Shown: positions 42,764-51,530, numbered from the stretch's first letter. The stretch is 64,000 nucleotides of DNA from Salinisphaera sp. (GCA_027858915.1 JAQIBT010000012.1:1-64000); one strand, 5' to 3'. Numbers and translations are program-made. The notes: generated by a model not told the origin, from the letters alone.

Positions 42764-44122
42764 ATGCACGTTCATATCCTGGGCATCGGTGGTACTTTCA
42801 TGGCGGGCGTTGCGCTGCTCGCGCGGGCCGCCGGTCATACGGTCACCGGTTCGGATGCCGGCCTTTACCCGCCCATGAGCACGCAACTGCAGGACGCCGG
42901 GATCGCCGTGTTGGAAGGCTACGATCCGGCGCATCTGTCGCCGGCGCCGGATCAGGTCATCATCGGCAACGCAATGTCACGCGGCAATCCGGCAGTGGAG
43001 CACGTGCTGGACGCCGGGCTGGCCTATATATCCGGGCCGCAGTGGCTGGCAGAGAATGTGCTGGCCGACCGTTGGGTGCTTGCGGTGGCAGGTACCCATG
43101 GCAAGACTACGACCGCCAGCATGCTGGCACACATTCTTCAGGATGCCGGCATGCAGCCGGGCTACCTGATCGGCGGCATGGCGACGGATCTGGGCCGCTC
43201 GGCGGATTTCGGGAGCAGCGATTTCTTTGTCGTCGAGGCAGATGAGTACGATACGGCGTTTTTCGACAAGCGTTCGAAATTCGTGCACTACCGGCCGCGG
43301 ACGCTGGTGCTCAATAATCTGGAATTCGACCACGCAGATATCTTCGATGATTTAGCAGCGATTCAGCGCCAGTTCCATCATCTGATTCGCACCGTGCCCG
43401 GTAGCGGCCAGATCATCGTCAACGGCGAGGATGGCGCGCTGGCCGAGGTGCTGGTCAAGGGCTGCTGGACGCCGGTCGAGCCGTTCAACGATGCTGCCGG
43501 CTGGTTCGCCAGATCTCTGGTGGCCGACAGTCGTCAACTCGAGATTTTCCGCGACGGCCATTCCGTGGGTGAATTGAAATGGGGGCTGCGCGGGGTCCAT
43601 AACGCCAGCAACGCGCTCGCGGCGCTCGCTGCTGCCCGGCACGTCGGTGTCACGCCGGAGATTGGCATCGAGGCGTTATCGCGCTTCCAAGGCGTTGCGC
43701 GGCGCCTCGAGCTGCGCGGCAGACCAGGTGGCGTCAGCGTCTATGACGATTTTGCTCACCATCCGACGGCTATTCGTACCACACTGGCCGGGCTGGCGGC
43801 GACGGCTGATGCCGGACGTCTGCACGTGGTTTTCGAGCCGCGCTCGAACACCATGAAGCGGGGCGTGCACGCACAAACGCTCGCAGACAGCTTCGCCGAT
43901 GCCGACCAGGTGTTTGTATTCGACGCCGGCCTGGAATGGGATGCGGTCTCGATGTTCGCCGCACTGGGAGAGCGCTGCCGCTGCGTTAGCGATATTGATC
44001 GGCTCGTCGACGCCGTCGCCGATGCCGTCGTCCCGGGCGATACCGTGGTCGTAATGAGCAACGGCGGCTTCGGTGGGATCCACGAAAAGTTGATCGATCG
44101 ACTCGGGCGCGGCGTCGCATAA
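42764..44122 (+). CDS. mpl: UDP-N-acetylmuramate:L-alanyl-gamma-D-glutamyl-meso-diaminopimelate ligase
   Basis: Murein recycling ligase joining the recovered tripeptide to UDP-MurNAc. 452 residues from the ATG at 42764. HILGIGGTFMAGVALLARAAG (4-24), the ATP loop GTHGKTTT (110-117), EADEYDTAFFDKRSKF and DDFAHHPTAI are the Mur-ligase and Mpl marks. A terminator follows at 44180-44204. Confidence 0.94.
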   Translation: MHVHILGIGGTFMAGVALLARAAGHTVTGSDAGLYPPMSTQLQDAGIAVLEGYDPAHLSPAPDQVIIGNAMSRGNPAVEHVLDAGLAYISGPQWLAENVLADRWVLAVAGTHGKTTTASMLAHILQDAGMQPGYLIGGMATDLGRSADFGSSDFFVVEADEYDTAFFDKRSKFVHYRPRTLVLNNLEFDHADIFDDLAAIQRQFHHLIRTVPGSGQIIVNGEDGALAEVLVKGCWTPVEPFNDAAGWFARSLVADSRQLEIFRDGHSVGELKWGLRGVHNASNALAALAAARHVGVTPEIGIEALSRFQGVARRLELRGRPGGVSVYDDFAHHPTAIRTTLAGLAATADAGRLHVVFEPRSNTMKRGVHAQTLADSFADADQVFVFDAGLEWDAVSMFAALGERCRCVSDIDRLVDAVADAVVPGDTVVVMSNGGFGGIHEKLIDRLGRGVA

Positions 44123-44175
44123 ACGGCAACCGCTCCCGGCTAGAAACCTCAATTAAGGATCTCCTCAGCACCAGG

Positions 44176-44204
44176 CAATAAAAAGACCGCCTCAGCGGTC
44201 TTTT
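44176..44204. terminator. bidirectional intrinsic terminator (mpl, and the minus-strand small RNA)
   Basis: AAAAGACCGC-CTCA-GCGGTCTTTT forms a 10-bp stem. In the plus direction it ends mpl (TTTTG). In the minus direction the stem is followed by TTTTTATT, a better U-tract, and would end the proposed small RNA. Confidence 0.85.
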
Positions 44205-44242
44205 GTATTCGATCTAATGACTTTCCCATCGTCCGAAGGGAA

Positions 44243-44448
44243 AGGCACATAATCGCTGTCGAATCCGCCGAGCCGAATCGGACAACGCCGAGGCACGAGG
44301 GGGAACCGGGGAGGACCGATCCGGCCGGCGAAACAGGTAGGCACATTACGTCAGTCACCCGTATGAAGATTCGCTCTGATCGGGCCGGCAACGCCGAGGC
44401 ACGAGGGGGGGGACCGGGAGAGACCGGGCCCGATCAGGCGAAACTGGG
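44243..44448. repeat. two tandem imperfect units with conserved core and covarying stems
   Basis: Unit 1 spans about 44243-44340, unit 2 about 44341-44448. Both begin AGGCACAT, share the 21-base core named above, continue with ACCGGG and GA-rich bases, and end GGCGAAAC. Stem 1 pairs 44275-44281 with 44316-44322 and beyond; stem 2 pairs 44376-44386 with 44427-44437 perfectly over 11 bp. Confidence 0.75.
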
Positions 44449-44638
44449 GACCGCGCAAGCGCGGTGAACATACTCCTTGTGCTAATTGCGTCTAACGTGG
44501 CCCAAGCGGCAGGCACATGGGCATCAGTTTGCTTGTACTACCGTAGTCTCCAGCGTCGCACCCAAGACTAGGGTTGTTACGAGTAACAGCTTGAACAACA
44601 AAAGTTGGCACTCGATTACTTGAACTTACCTTTGTCCA

Positions 44639-44654
44639 AGCAATCGCCGTGCCA
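44639..44654 (-). promoter_or_regulatory. sigma-54 promoter (-24/-12)
   Basis: On the minus strand 44654 to 44639 reads TGGCACGGCGATTGCT, an exact match to the consensus TGGCACG-N4-TTGCW. Transcription would start near 44628 and run through the tandem units to the terminator. An A/T-rich tract (44655-44705) upstream suits DNA bending by IHF. rpoN is encoded in this window. Confidence 0.8.
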
Positions 44655-44748
44655 ATTAAAATAAAAACAATAAAAACAATTAGATGCAGTGAATTTATAT
44701 AAGCACTGGCTGATTTGGTCGGCTAGTCTTGCAAATAGCCGGGTTTTC

Positions 44749-44766
44749 TGTCGTTAAAAAGCGACA
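44749..44766. promoter_or_regulatory. GlrR-type activator site 1
   Basis: TGTCGTTAAAAAGCGACA matches TGTC-N10-GACA, the GlrR site known from the glmY promoter of enterobacteria. It lies about 130 bp upstream of the proposed start, a normal distance for a sigma-54 enhancer. Confidence 0.75.
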
Positions 44767-44812
44767 GATATTGGGGGTAATCTATAAGCGTCTGTTATTG
44801 ATGCGCTAATAA

Positions 44813-44830
44813 TGTCGTCAATTTGAGACA
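44813..44830. promoter_or_regulatory. GlrR-type activator site 2
   Basis: TGTCGTCAATTTGAGACA is a second perfect TGTC-N10-GACA, centred 64 bp further from the promoter than site 1. Confidence 0.75.
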
Positions 44831-44856
44831 TCTTATGGGGGCCGTCACGACGCGGC

Positions 44857-44874
44857 TGTCGTTGTCAGGCAACA
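44857..44874. promoter_or_regulatory. GlrR-type activator site 3 (one mismatch)
   Basis: TGTC-GTTGTCAGGC-AACA deviates at one base of the right half-site. Together with sites 1 and 2 it gives three sites, the number described upstream of E. coli glmY. It lies 13 bp downstream of the glrR stop. Confidence 0.5.
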
Positions 44875-44886
44875 GACGGCGTTGGC

Positions 44887-46248
44887 TCAGAGCTTGTAAT
44901 CGGCGGGGTCGATCTGGTGCCGATTGAGCAGCTTGTAGAATTCGGTTCGGTTGCGCTGAGCCATTCGGGCGCTGCGTGATACGTTGCCTTCGGCAATTCG
45001 TAGCAACTGAATCAGATAGTCGCGAACGAAATCATCGCGTGCTTCAGCCAGCGGTTTGAGGTGGCCGCCAACATTGGGAGTATCCGAGCCCTGCCTATAG
45101 AGCGCCTTCTCGACTGCCGATACACCGATCACCTGGCCACGCGTCAGTGCGACGTTCTGTTCGACTACGTTTGACAACTGCCGGATGTTGCCGGGCCAGT
45201 GATAGGTGGCCAGACGCTCCATGGCGTCAGGCGCATAGACCTTGGCTCGCCGACCTGCGCGACGTGCAAGATGATCGAGAAAATGGCGGGCCAGCGGGGC
45301 GACGTCTTCTGCGCGTTCTGCCAGCGACGGTAGATCGAGGCTCACCACGGCCAGTCGATAGTAAAGATCCTCCCGAAACGCGTGCCCGGCAACCGAGGCG
45401 TTGAGATCGCGATGCGTGGCGGAGATCACGCGTACGTCGACCGCTATCGAGCGTGCCGATCCGACCGGTCGTACTTCGCGCTCCTGTAGTACGCGCAGTA
45501 GTTTGACCTGGAGGGCAACCGGCATATCGCCGATTTCGTCGAGAAAGATCGTGCCCCCCTCGGCGCTGCGAAACAAGCCTGGCTGGGCGTTCTTGGCATC
45601 GGTGAACGCGCCTTTTTCATGGCCGAACAGCTCAGACTCGAGTAATTGCTCTGGCATTGCGCCGCAGTTGATGGCGACGAAAGGCTGGCGCCCACGCGGA
45701 CTGGCTTCGTGCATGACCCGCGCCATCACTTCCTTGCCGGTACCTGATTCGCCGGTAATCAGCACGCTGGTATCGGTGTCGGCGACCAGGCGCGCATCCG
45801 CCAGGCGTGCGCGCATCAGCGGTGACCTCGTCACGATTCGATGGGTCCAGATTGACTCCCAGGCATCTGCCGGCAGCCCGCCTTGGGCGAGAGCCTGTTC
45901 TACCCGCGACAGCAGCGCCTCCTTGTCCACCGGCTTGGAGAGAAAGTCGAGCGCGCCGGCCTGAGTGGCAGCTACCGCTTCAGGGATTGTGCCATGAGCC
46001 GTGATCAGGATCACCGGTAGCGTGGGATGAGCCTGGGACAGTCGTTCCAGCAGGCCCAGCCCGTCCATTCCGTCCATTCGCAGATCGGTGATGACGCATT
46101 CGGCTGGATGTTGCTCAAGCAGTGACAACGCTCGGGCGCCACTTTCGGCGGTGGTCACGATGTGTCCAGCGCCTTCCAGACGCAGCGTCAGCAACCGGCG
46201 CAGGCTGGGATCGTCGTCAACCAGCAGGATATGACCGCGACGCTTCAT
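44887..46248 (-). CDS. glrR: sigma-54-dependent response regulator GlrR (QseF)
   Basis: 453 residues: receiver domain with phospho-acceptor Asp55 (CVITDLRMDG), AAA+ domain with Walker A GESGTGKE (166-173) and Walker B TIFLDEIGDM, and a C-terminal Fis-type helix-turn-helix (GNVSRSARMAQRNRTEFYKLL). The sigma-54 contact loop reads GAFTDA (213-218) where GAFTGA is canonical. Phosphorylated by GlrK, it activates sigma-54 promoters, in enterics glmY and rpoE. It is the last gene of glrK-qseG-glrR, and its own likely sites (TGTC-N10-GACA) start just after its stop. Confidence 0.92.
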   Translation of the reverse strand: MKRRGHILLVDDDPSLRRLLTLRLEGAGHIVTTAESGARALSLLEQHPAECVITDLRMDGMDGLGLLERLSQAHPTLPVILITAHGTIPEAVAATQAGALDFLSKPVDKEALLSRVEQALAQGGLPADAWESIWTHRIVTRSPLMRARLADARLVADTDTSVLITGESGTGKEVMARVMHEASPRGRQPFVAINCGAMPEQLLESELFGHEKGAFTDAKNAQPGLFRSAEGGTIFLDEIGDMPVALQVKLLRVLQEREVRPVGSARSIAVDVRVISATHRDLNASVAGHAFREDLYYRLAVVSLDLPSLAERAEDVAPLARHFLDHLARRAGRRAKVYAPDAMERLATYHWPGNIRQLSNVVEQNVALTRGQVIGVSAVEKALYRQGSDTPNVGGHLKPLAEARDDFVRDYLIQLLRIAEGNVSRSARMAQRNRTEFYKLLNRHQIDPADYKL

Positions 46249-46250
46249 GC

Positions 46251-46886
46251 TCAGGTGCCGCTGTCTGCTGAATCGAGCCGCTCTTCGATATGCGCGAGAG
46301 CGCGTAGTTTGCGATGGGCGTCGTCTAGTTCCGAGCGCAGCTGATCGATTTCTGCCTTGTCGTTAGCCGCGCCATCCCCGTTGTCTGGAGAAGAGCCTGC
46401 AGCGGTGGAAGCTTTGGTCTGGTTGTTCGTGAGTTGGGTGTACAGCCGCGCATAGTCGGTCAGGTACTGGCGGGCAGCCGGGGTCCAGGGTGACGGTTGG
46501 GCATCCAGTGCCAACTGCGCGTAGCGCGCTGCTTCATCCGGCGTATACAGTCGTTGGCCGGGCGTTCCCAGCGCGATCGCCAGGCGCGCATACTCGGTAG
46601 CGTTGGGTATTTTGCGGATATCGTCGCGTGCAGTATTAACCGCAGCCTCGCGTCCATCGGGCGTGATCGCAGCCAGATGATGAGCGTAGTCGAGCAGGGC
46701 TACCGCGGGATCACGCACAGGATGCGTCCTGCAAGAGGTTGCCGTCGCCTGCGCGGGGGCGCGGTCAATAGTCGTGCAGCCGGTCGCCGCCAGCACGGCA
46801 AAGACCACCGTCCCACAGCAGAGCACGCGCGCCCGCTGAAACGCAGCGATGCCCAGACCATCGCGGCCGGACCCGTTAAAGCGCAT
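46251..46886 (-). CDS. qseG: QseG-like outer-membrane lipoprotein
   Basis: 211 residues from the ATG at 46886; the longer frame is antisense read-through of glrK. Lipobox LAATGC after VVFAVLAATGC gives a lipid-anchored protein. The C-terminus is a coiled coil (DKAEIDQLRSELDDAHRKLRAL). It lies between glrK and glrR exactly as qseG (yfhG) does in E. coli, where it tunes the kinase. It overlaps the glrK stop by 11 bp and ends two bases before glrR. Assigned mainly by position. Confidence 0.75.
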   Translation of the reverse strand: MRFNGSGRDGLGIAAFQRARVLCCGTVVFAVLAATGCTTIDRAPAQATATSCRTHPVRDPAVALLDYAHHLAAITPDGREAAVNTARDDIRKIPNATEYARLAIALGTPGQRLYTPDEAARYAQLALDAQPSPWTPAARQYLTDYARLYTQLTNNQTKASTAAGSSPDNGDGAANDKAEIDQLRSELDDAHRKLRALAHIEERLDSADSGT

Positions 46887-48366
46887 GAGGAGAGGGAATA
46901 TGGACTTTGAACACGGCGCCGCCCTCGGCCCCGGATTCGACTCGAATATGACCGCTGTGCGCCTGGACACATTCGCGTACCACGGATAGCCCGATACCGC
47001 TGCCCTTGACGCCGATAGCGTCAACGGCGCGGCGGCTGCCCCTGAAGAAGACATCGAAAATAGCATCCCTCTCATCGGCGGCAACGCCGGGGCCCTGGTC
47101 AGCCACGCTCAAGTCGACGCCGTCGTGCCGGCTCGTGACGGTAATCCTCACGCGCGAGGACGTGGGTGCGAATTTCACCGCATTGGCAAGCAAATTGTCG
47201 ACGATCAGATGCATTCGGTCTCGGTCCGCTGTCACTGCAAGTATCAATCCGGGTCGTTCGACTCGAAGATTCTTCCCCTCGATCGTGAGTTTCTGACGAG
47301 CCACGATCGCCTCGATGAGCGCGCTAATATCAAAGCGTTTGTACTCCAGTTTACCGCGCCGTTGCTGCCAGGCGGAAAAATCCAGCAGGCTTTCAATCAA
47401 GCCTGCGAGCTCTAGGCTGTTGCGCTGGAGTATGTCGGCGACTTCTGCCTGAGCCGGGTCGAGTTGGCCTACGGTTCCGTCGCGCAGCAATTCAGCGCCT
47501 TCGCGGATGCTGGCCAGAGGCGTTTTCAACTCGTGCGACATGTCCCGGATAAATTGCTGTTTCTCTTTATCCAGCGTGGCGAGGCGGCGTCGCATCCAGT
47601 CCAGGCGCGCGCCTAAGCGATCGAGTTCGGCTGCCGGTGCGACGATTCTGATCTGCTGCGAGAAATCCGCATCGCCCAGCCGGGTGACCGCTTGCAGAAT
47701 CTGGCGCAGCGGCCGACCGATAACCCAGGACAGGAAAACGCCAAGAATCAACACAGCCGGCACCAGCGCGAACAGGCTCAACAAAACGAAAATACGCGCG
47801 CTGGCGGCTGTGCCCTGCAGGTGGCCGAGTTCCTTGTCGACGAAGCGGCTGCCCTGAGCGGCGATCCGATCGGTCTGCTTACCGACCGTGCCCAGCGCCG
47901 CAATCACTTTATCAGTAGCCTGTTTGTCTTCGCCGAGTTGTCGCGATAAGCCCGTAACCTGGCGTGACAGACGATTGAGATTCCAGTCGGGAACGGTATC
48001 CAGCTTCAGCATGGCCAGCGTATCGAGTTCGTCGTCGAAGGCCTTGGCCTGACTCTGGAACCGGGCCAGCAGTTCGCCTGTGCGCAGCACGCGGTACTGG
48101 CGTGCGCTGCGCTCCATGGACAGCAGCAGGCTGTTCAGGCGCTTGCTCGAACGGGTTACCTCCACGCCCTGCTTGACCAGCCGTTCGCTCTGGTTGTTAA
48201 GCGTATCCACATAGACCACGCTGGCAAGCACCGCCACGATCAACGGTGCCGCGACCAGGCCAAAGCTCACCACCAGCAGGCCGGTGATCGAGCGTGGCCG
48301 CAACCAGCGACGTGTCGCAGATGACGAGCTCGCGGGTTCGCTGTGTTCGACAACGTGTTCTGGCAT
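46876..48366 (-). CDS. glrK: sensor histidine kinase GlrK (QseE)
   Basis: 496 residues from ATG 48366 (an upstream ATG at 48411 adds 15). Two membrane helices (about 28-51 and 192-215) bracket a helical periplasmic domain; then HAMP, the HisKA block RDMSHELKTPLASIREG with His278, and HATPase motifs NLLANAVKF and GSGIGLSVV. It phosphorylates GlrR. The operon order kinase-lipoprotein-regulator equals that of enterobacteria. Confidence 0.92.
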   Translation of the reverse strand: MPEHVVEHSEPASSSSATRRWLRPRSITGLLVVSFGLVAAPLIVAVLASVVYVDTLNNQSERLVKQGVEVTRSSKRLNSLLLSMERSARQYRVLRTGELLARFQSQAKAFDDELDTLAMLKLDTVPDWNLNRLSRQVTGLSRQLGEDKQATDKVIAALGTVGKQTDRIAAQGSRFVDKELGHLQGTAASARIFVLLSLFALVPAVLILGVFLSWVIGRPLRQILQAVTRLGDADFSQQIRIVAPAAELDRLGARLDWMRRRLATLDKEKQQFIRDMSHELKTPLASIREGAELLRDGTVGQLDPAQAEVADILQRNSLELAGLIESLLDFSAWQQRRGKLEYKRFDISALIEAIVARQKLTIEGKNLRVERPGLILAVTADRDRMHLIVDNLLANAVKFAPTSSRVRITVTSRHDGVDLSVADQGPGVAADERDAIFDVFFRGSRRAVDAIGVKGSGIGLSVVRECVQAHSGHIRVESGAEGGAVFKVHIPSPHAL

Positions 48367-48516
48367 GCGCGCAGCATACCGCCTCGCGCGCGCCGCAGCA
48401 TGTCGCCTCATGTTTGCGCCGAGTGTGCCTTTGCCACCCGAGGCATCACTGGTTTGATTTATCGGTGGCAGGCTTCTAACGTCTGGCGCTTATTCGACCA
48501 CGCCGGAACCGGTTTC

Positions 48517-49896
48517 ATGAATCACACCACTGCTGATCCCCTGCCGCAATCGCCGGCCGATGCCAGCCGCAATCTGCCCCGCGACGAGGATCTCCGCGGC
48601 CCGCTTGAGGACATGCTGGCCCAGGCCAAAGCCGGCGGCGCGGATCAGGCAGAAGCGGCGCTTTCGGCGTCGCGCGCACTGTCGGTCGGGGTGCGTGCGC
48701 GAGAGCGCGAGTCGATTGAATACGAAGGCGATCGATCGGCGTCGATTACCGTCTATTGCGGCCAGCGCAGCGGGAGTGCTTCGACCACTGATCTCAGCCG
48801 GGCCGGATTGGCGGCAGCGCTCGAGCAGGCGCTGACGATTGCGCGTTTTACCGAGCCCGATGCCTATGCCGGCCTGGCTGATGTCGATCGTATGGCGCGC
48901 GACTGGCCGGAGTTGTCGCTCTGGCATCCCTGGGCGCTGACGCCGCGTGACGCTGAGGCGCTTGCCCTGGAGGTCGAGGCAGCCGCGCTGGATCATGATG
49001 CGCGTATCGCGCAGACCGAGGGCGCGACCGTCAGCACCCAGGACAGCATTGAGGTTTATGGCAACAGCCACGGTTTCATTGGTATCGAGCGCTCCAGTCG
49101 ACACGCGATATCCTGTACCGTAATCGCTCGCAATGATGCTGCCATGCAGCGTGAATCAGCCTTCTCGCAGGCGCGCCGCAGCGCTTGCCTGGATCTGGCG
49201 CGCGATATTGGCCAGCGGGCAGCTACACGTGCGCTTGATCGTCTGGGGGCGCGACGGGTGCCGACGACCATCGCGCCTGTCCTGTTTTCGCCGCGTATGG
49301 CGCGCAGCCTCTGGGGCCACCTGTTTGCAGCCATCAGCGGTGGGAGCCTTTATCGCAATGCCAGCTTTCTCAAGGACCGGATCGACACGACGATTGCGGC
49401 AACCGGCGTCACGCTTCGACAGTTTCCGCATCGCGCGCAAGCCCTCGGCAGCGCGGGGTTTGACGGCGACGGGGTAGCCACGACGGACCGTACGCTTGTC
49501 GAGGACGGTGTGCTGCGCGGCTATCTGTTAAGCGCCTACAGCGCCCGTCGACTCGGCTTGGCGACTACCGGCAATGCAGGCGGCGTGTTCAACGTGGACG
49601 TAGAACCAGGTCGACACGATTTTGACGAATTGGTCGCCAGCATGCCGCGCGGCCTGGTGGTCACCGAGCTGATGGGCCAGGGCGTGAACCTGGTCAACGG
49701 TGATTACTCGCGGGGCGCAGCTGGCTGGTGGGTCGAGAACGGTGAGCTTGCCTATCCGGTAGAGAACGCCACGATCGCTGGTAATCTGGGCGATATGTAC
49801 GCCGGCATCGCGGGACTGGGCAATGATGTCGAGCTGCAGTCGGCGCTGCGTACGCCTTCTGTGCTGATCGATCGAATGACCGTCGCTGGCGATTGA
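48517..49896 (+). CDS. pmbA: metalloprotease TldE/PmbA
   Basis: 459 residues from the ATG at 48517. With TldD it forms the zinc protease that matures microcins and CcdA. RERESIEYEGDRSASITVYCG near the start, YSARRLGLATTGNAGG and GWWVENGELAYPVENATIAGN near the end match the family. TldE lacks the zinc motif itself; tldD is not in the window. It is divergent from glrK across about 150 bp. Confidence 0.92.
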   Translation: MNHTTADPLPQSPADASRNLPRDEDLRGPLEDMLAQAKAGGADQAEAALSASRALSVGVRARERESIEYEGDRSASITVYCGQRSGSASTTDLSRAGLAAALEQALTIARFTEPDAYAGLADVDRMARDWPELSLWHPWALTPRDAEALALEVEAAALDHDARIAQTEGATVSTQDSIEVYGNSHGFIGIERSSRHAISCTVIARNDAAMQRESAFSQARRSACLDLARDIGQRAATRALDRLGARRVPTTIAPVLFSPRMARSLWGHLFAAISGGSLYRNASFLKDRIDTTIAATGVTLRQFPHRAQALGSAGFDGDGVATTDRTLVEDGVLRGYLLSAYSARRLGLATTGNAGGVFNVDVEPGRHDFDELVASMPRGLVVTELMGQGVNLVNGDYSRGAAGWWVENGELAYPVENATIAGNLGDMYAGIAGLGNDVELQSALRTPSVLIDRMTVAGD

Positions 49897-50122
49897 CTCG
49901 CCAGGTGGCCCGTGCCGCCGCACGGCCAAGAGTAGCGCCGCCGCATGGAACGTCAGCAACGCTTGGCCGGCGAATGACATATGATCGCGCCCCCGAAAGG
50001 GCTGCCCTTGAGCATGCATTAGTTAGCCGTTAGCTCGCCGACTGCGTATGTGATCGACGGTTTGCAATAGGCGGACTGGAGTCGGCGGACAGCCAATGTG
50101 GCTGCCCGATGACTCGGGCGCG

Positions 50123-51487
50123 TCAGTGCAACAGAAACAGCGTTCCAAGCCCCAGGAAGCTGGCAAAACCGATCACGTCGGTAAACGTCGTCAGCACGAC
50201 CGAGCCCGCAAGCGCCGGGTCGATGCCCATTTTCTTCATCGCGAGCGGGATCGCGACGCCGGTAATCGCTGCATTGAGCTGGTTGATGACCAGGGCGGCG
50301 GCCATGATCAGGCCCAGCGCCAGGCTGTGGAACCAGAGCACGGCGACGCCGCCGACCACCACGCCCCATAGCAGGCCGTTGAGCAGGGCCACGGCCAGTT
50401 CCTTGAACAGCAGGGTACGGGCGTTGGAAAAGCCGATCTGGCCAAGTGACAGCCCGCGGATCATCAGAGTCAGTGTCTGTGAGCCGCCAATCCCGCCCAT
50501 GCTGGCGACGATCGGCATCAGCACGGCGAGTGCCACGACCTGCGACAGCGTATTGGAAAACAGGCTGACTACTTCCGACGCCAGAAAAGCCGTTGCCAAG
50601 TTGGTACCGAGCCAGACTGCACGTCGCCGGGCGCTGCGCGCGATCGGCGCGAATACGTCTTCCTCTTCGTCCAGGCCGGCCATGGTCATGATGCTGTGTT
50701 CGGCTTCGTCGCGGATCACATCGACCACGTCGTCGATTGTGATACGGCCGAGCAGGCGTTGCTCGGAGTCGACCACCGGCGCCGAGATCAGGTCGAGATC
50801 CTGAAAGCGCTTGGCCACCTGTGCCGCCGGCATATCGACGGGCAGGGCGTCGATGTCGGTGCGCATGATCTCCGAGACATCGCGTTCGGGATCGAGCGTG
50901 GCCAGCTTGGCCAGACTGAGAATGCCGACATAGCGCCCATAGCGGGAGACCACGAACAAAGCATCGGTATCGTCTGGTAGCGAACCGCGCTGGCGCAGAT
51001 AGCGTGAGACCACATCCAGCGACACGTCCGGACGTACCGTCACCGTGTCGTTGTTCATCAGACCGCCCGCCGAGTCGGGTGCGTAGGACAATACCGCTTT
51101 CAGGCGTTCGCGGTTGTCCACGTCCATCGAGTGCAGGACTTCCCGGGTGACCTGTTCCGGCAGATCCTCGATCAGATCGGCCAGGTCATCGATCGGCATG
51201 CCTTCGGTAGCCGCCAGCAGGCTATCGCCGTCGAGGGCGTTGATCAGCTCGACGCGGACCTCGTCGTTGACGTGCAGCAGCGTTTCGCCGCGATCCTCGT
51301 CGGGTATCAGGCCCCAGACCAGCTCGCGTTTGGCACGCGGTATCGATTCCAGCAGCAGGCCGATCTCAGCCGGGTTGAGCGCGTGCAGCATCGGCTTGAG
51401 CCGGCGCATGCGCCCAGATTCAAGGGCCTCATCGAGCGATGCCAGGCGCTCGTCTGTCGTATTGTTCTTGACGGCCGACTCGCTCAT
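50123..51487 (-). CDS. mgtE: magnesium transporter MgtE
   Basis: 454 residues: acidic N-terminal MgtE-N superhelix (IPDEDRGETLLHV), a CBS pair (about 140-265; SLPDDTDALFVVSRYGRYVG), and five C-terminal helices with the pore segment MPIVASMGGIGGSQTLTLMI. The usual MGGNAG reads MGGIGG here, a small deviation in the selectivity region. It is downstream of ptsI on the same strand but behind a terminator. Confidence 0.93.
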   Translation of the reverse strand: MSESAVKNNTTDERLASLDEALESGRMRRLKPMLHALNPAEIGLLLESIPRAKRELVWGLIPDEDRGETLLHVNDEVRVELINALDGDSLLAATEGMPIDDLADLIEDLPEQVTREVLHSMDVDNRERLKAVLSYAPDSAGGLMNNDTVTVRPDVSLDVVSRYLRQRGSLPDDTDALFVVSRYGRYVGILSLAKLATLDPERDVSEIMRTDIDALPVDMPAAQVAKRFQDLDLISAPVVDSEQRLLGRITIDDVVDVIRDEAEHSIMTMAGLDEEEDVFAPIARSARRRAVWLGTNLATAFLASEVVSLFSNTLSQVVALAVLMPIVASMGGIGGSQTLTLMIRGLSLGQIGFSNARTLLFKELAVALLNGLLWGVVVGGVAVLWFHSLALGLIMAAALVINQLNAAITGVAIPLAMKKMGIDPALAGSVVLTTFTDVIGFASFLGLGTLFLLH

Positions 51488-51530
51488 GCACCCATCCCAG
51501 AAACAGCGGAGATTGTGCTCAAAATAGCAG

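Larger units (their letters stand above)
44176..44628 (-). ncRNA. proposed sigma-54/GlrR-controlled small RNA with two tandem structured units
   Basis: Proposed transcript of about 450 nt, from roughly 12 bases after a perfect sigma-54 promoter to an intrinsic terminator. It contains a short GC hairpin (44450-44465) and two repeats about 106 bp apart. Each repeat has a closing stem around a conserved interior: CAACGCCGAGGCACGAGGGGG in plus-strand reading at 44283-44303 and 44389-44409. The stems differ in sequence (CTGATCGGGCC/GGCCCGATCAG in one, GAATCGG/CCGATC-type in the other) yet both pair, which indicates selection on RNA structure. No convincing ORF is present. The locus follows glrR, as enterobacterial glmY neighbours glrK-qseG-glrR. 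I make no claim of sequence identity to GlmY. Confidence 0.6.

Noticed and set aside
44149-44391. An 80-codon frame on the minus strand across the tandem units
   Set aside because: It starts at TTG without a ribosome site, runs through the intrinsic terminator, and its residues follow the repeat rather than any protein pattern; the covarying stems argue for RNA, not coding.
44243-44448. Tandem riboswitch (glycine or c-di-GMP type) or a CRISPR pair
   Set aside because: No known aptamer core could be matched, neither unit lies upstream of a gene on either strand, and two divergent 106-bp units are not CRISPR repeats.
44518-44533. A plus-strand sigma-54-like site TGGGCATCAGTTTGCT
   Set aside because: Spacing is right, but the -24 element lacks CAC, and no gene or terminator follows in that direction; the perfect minus-strand site is far better.
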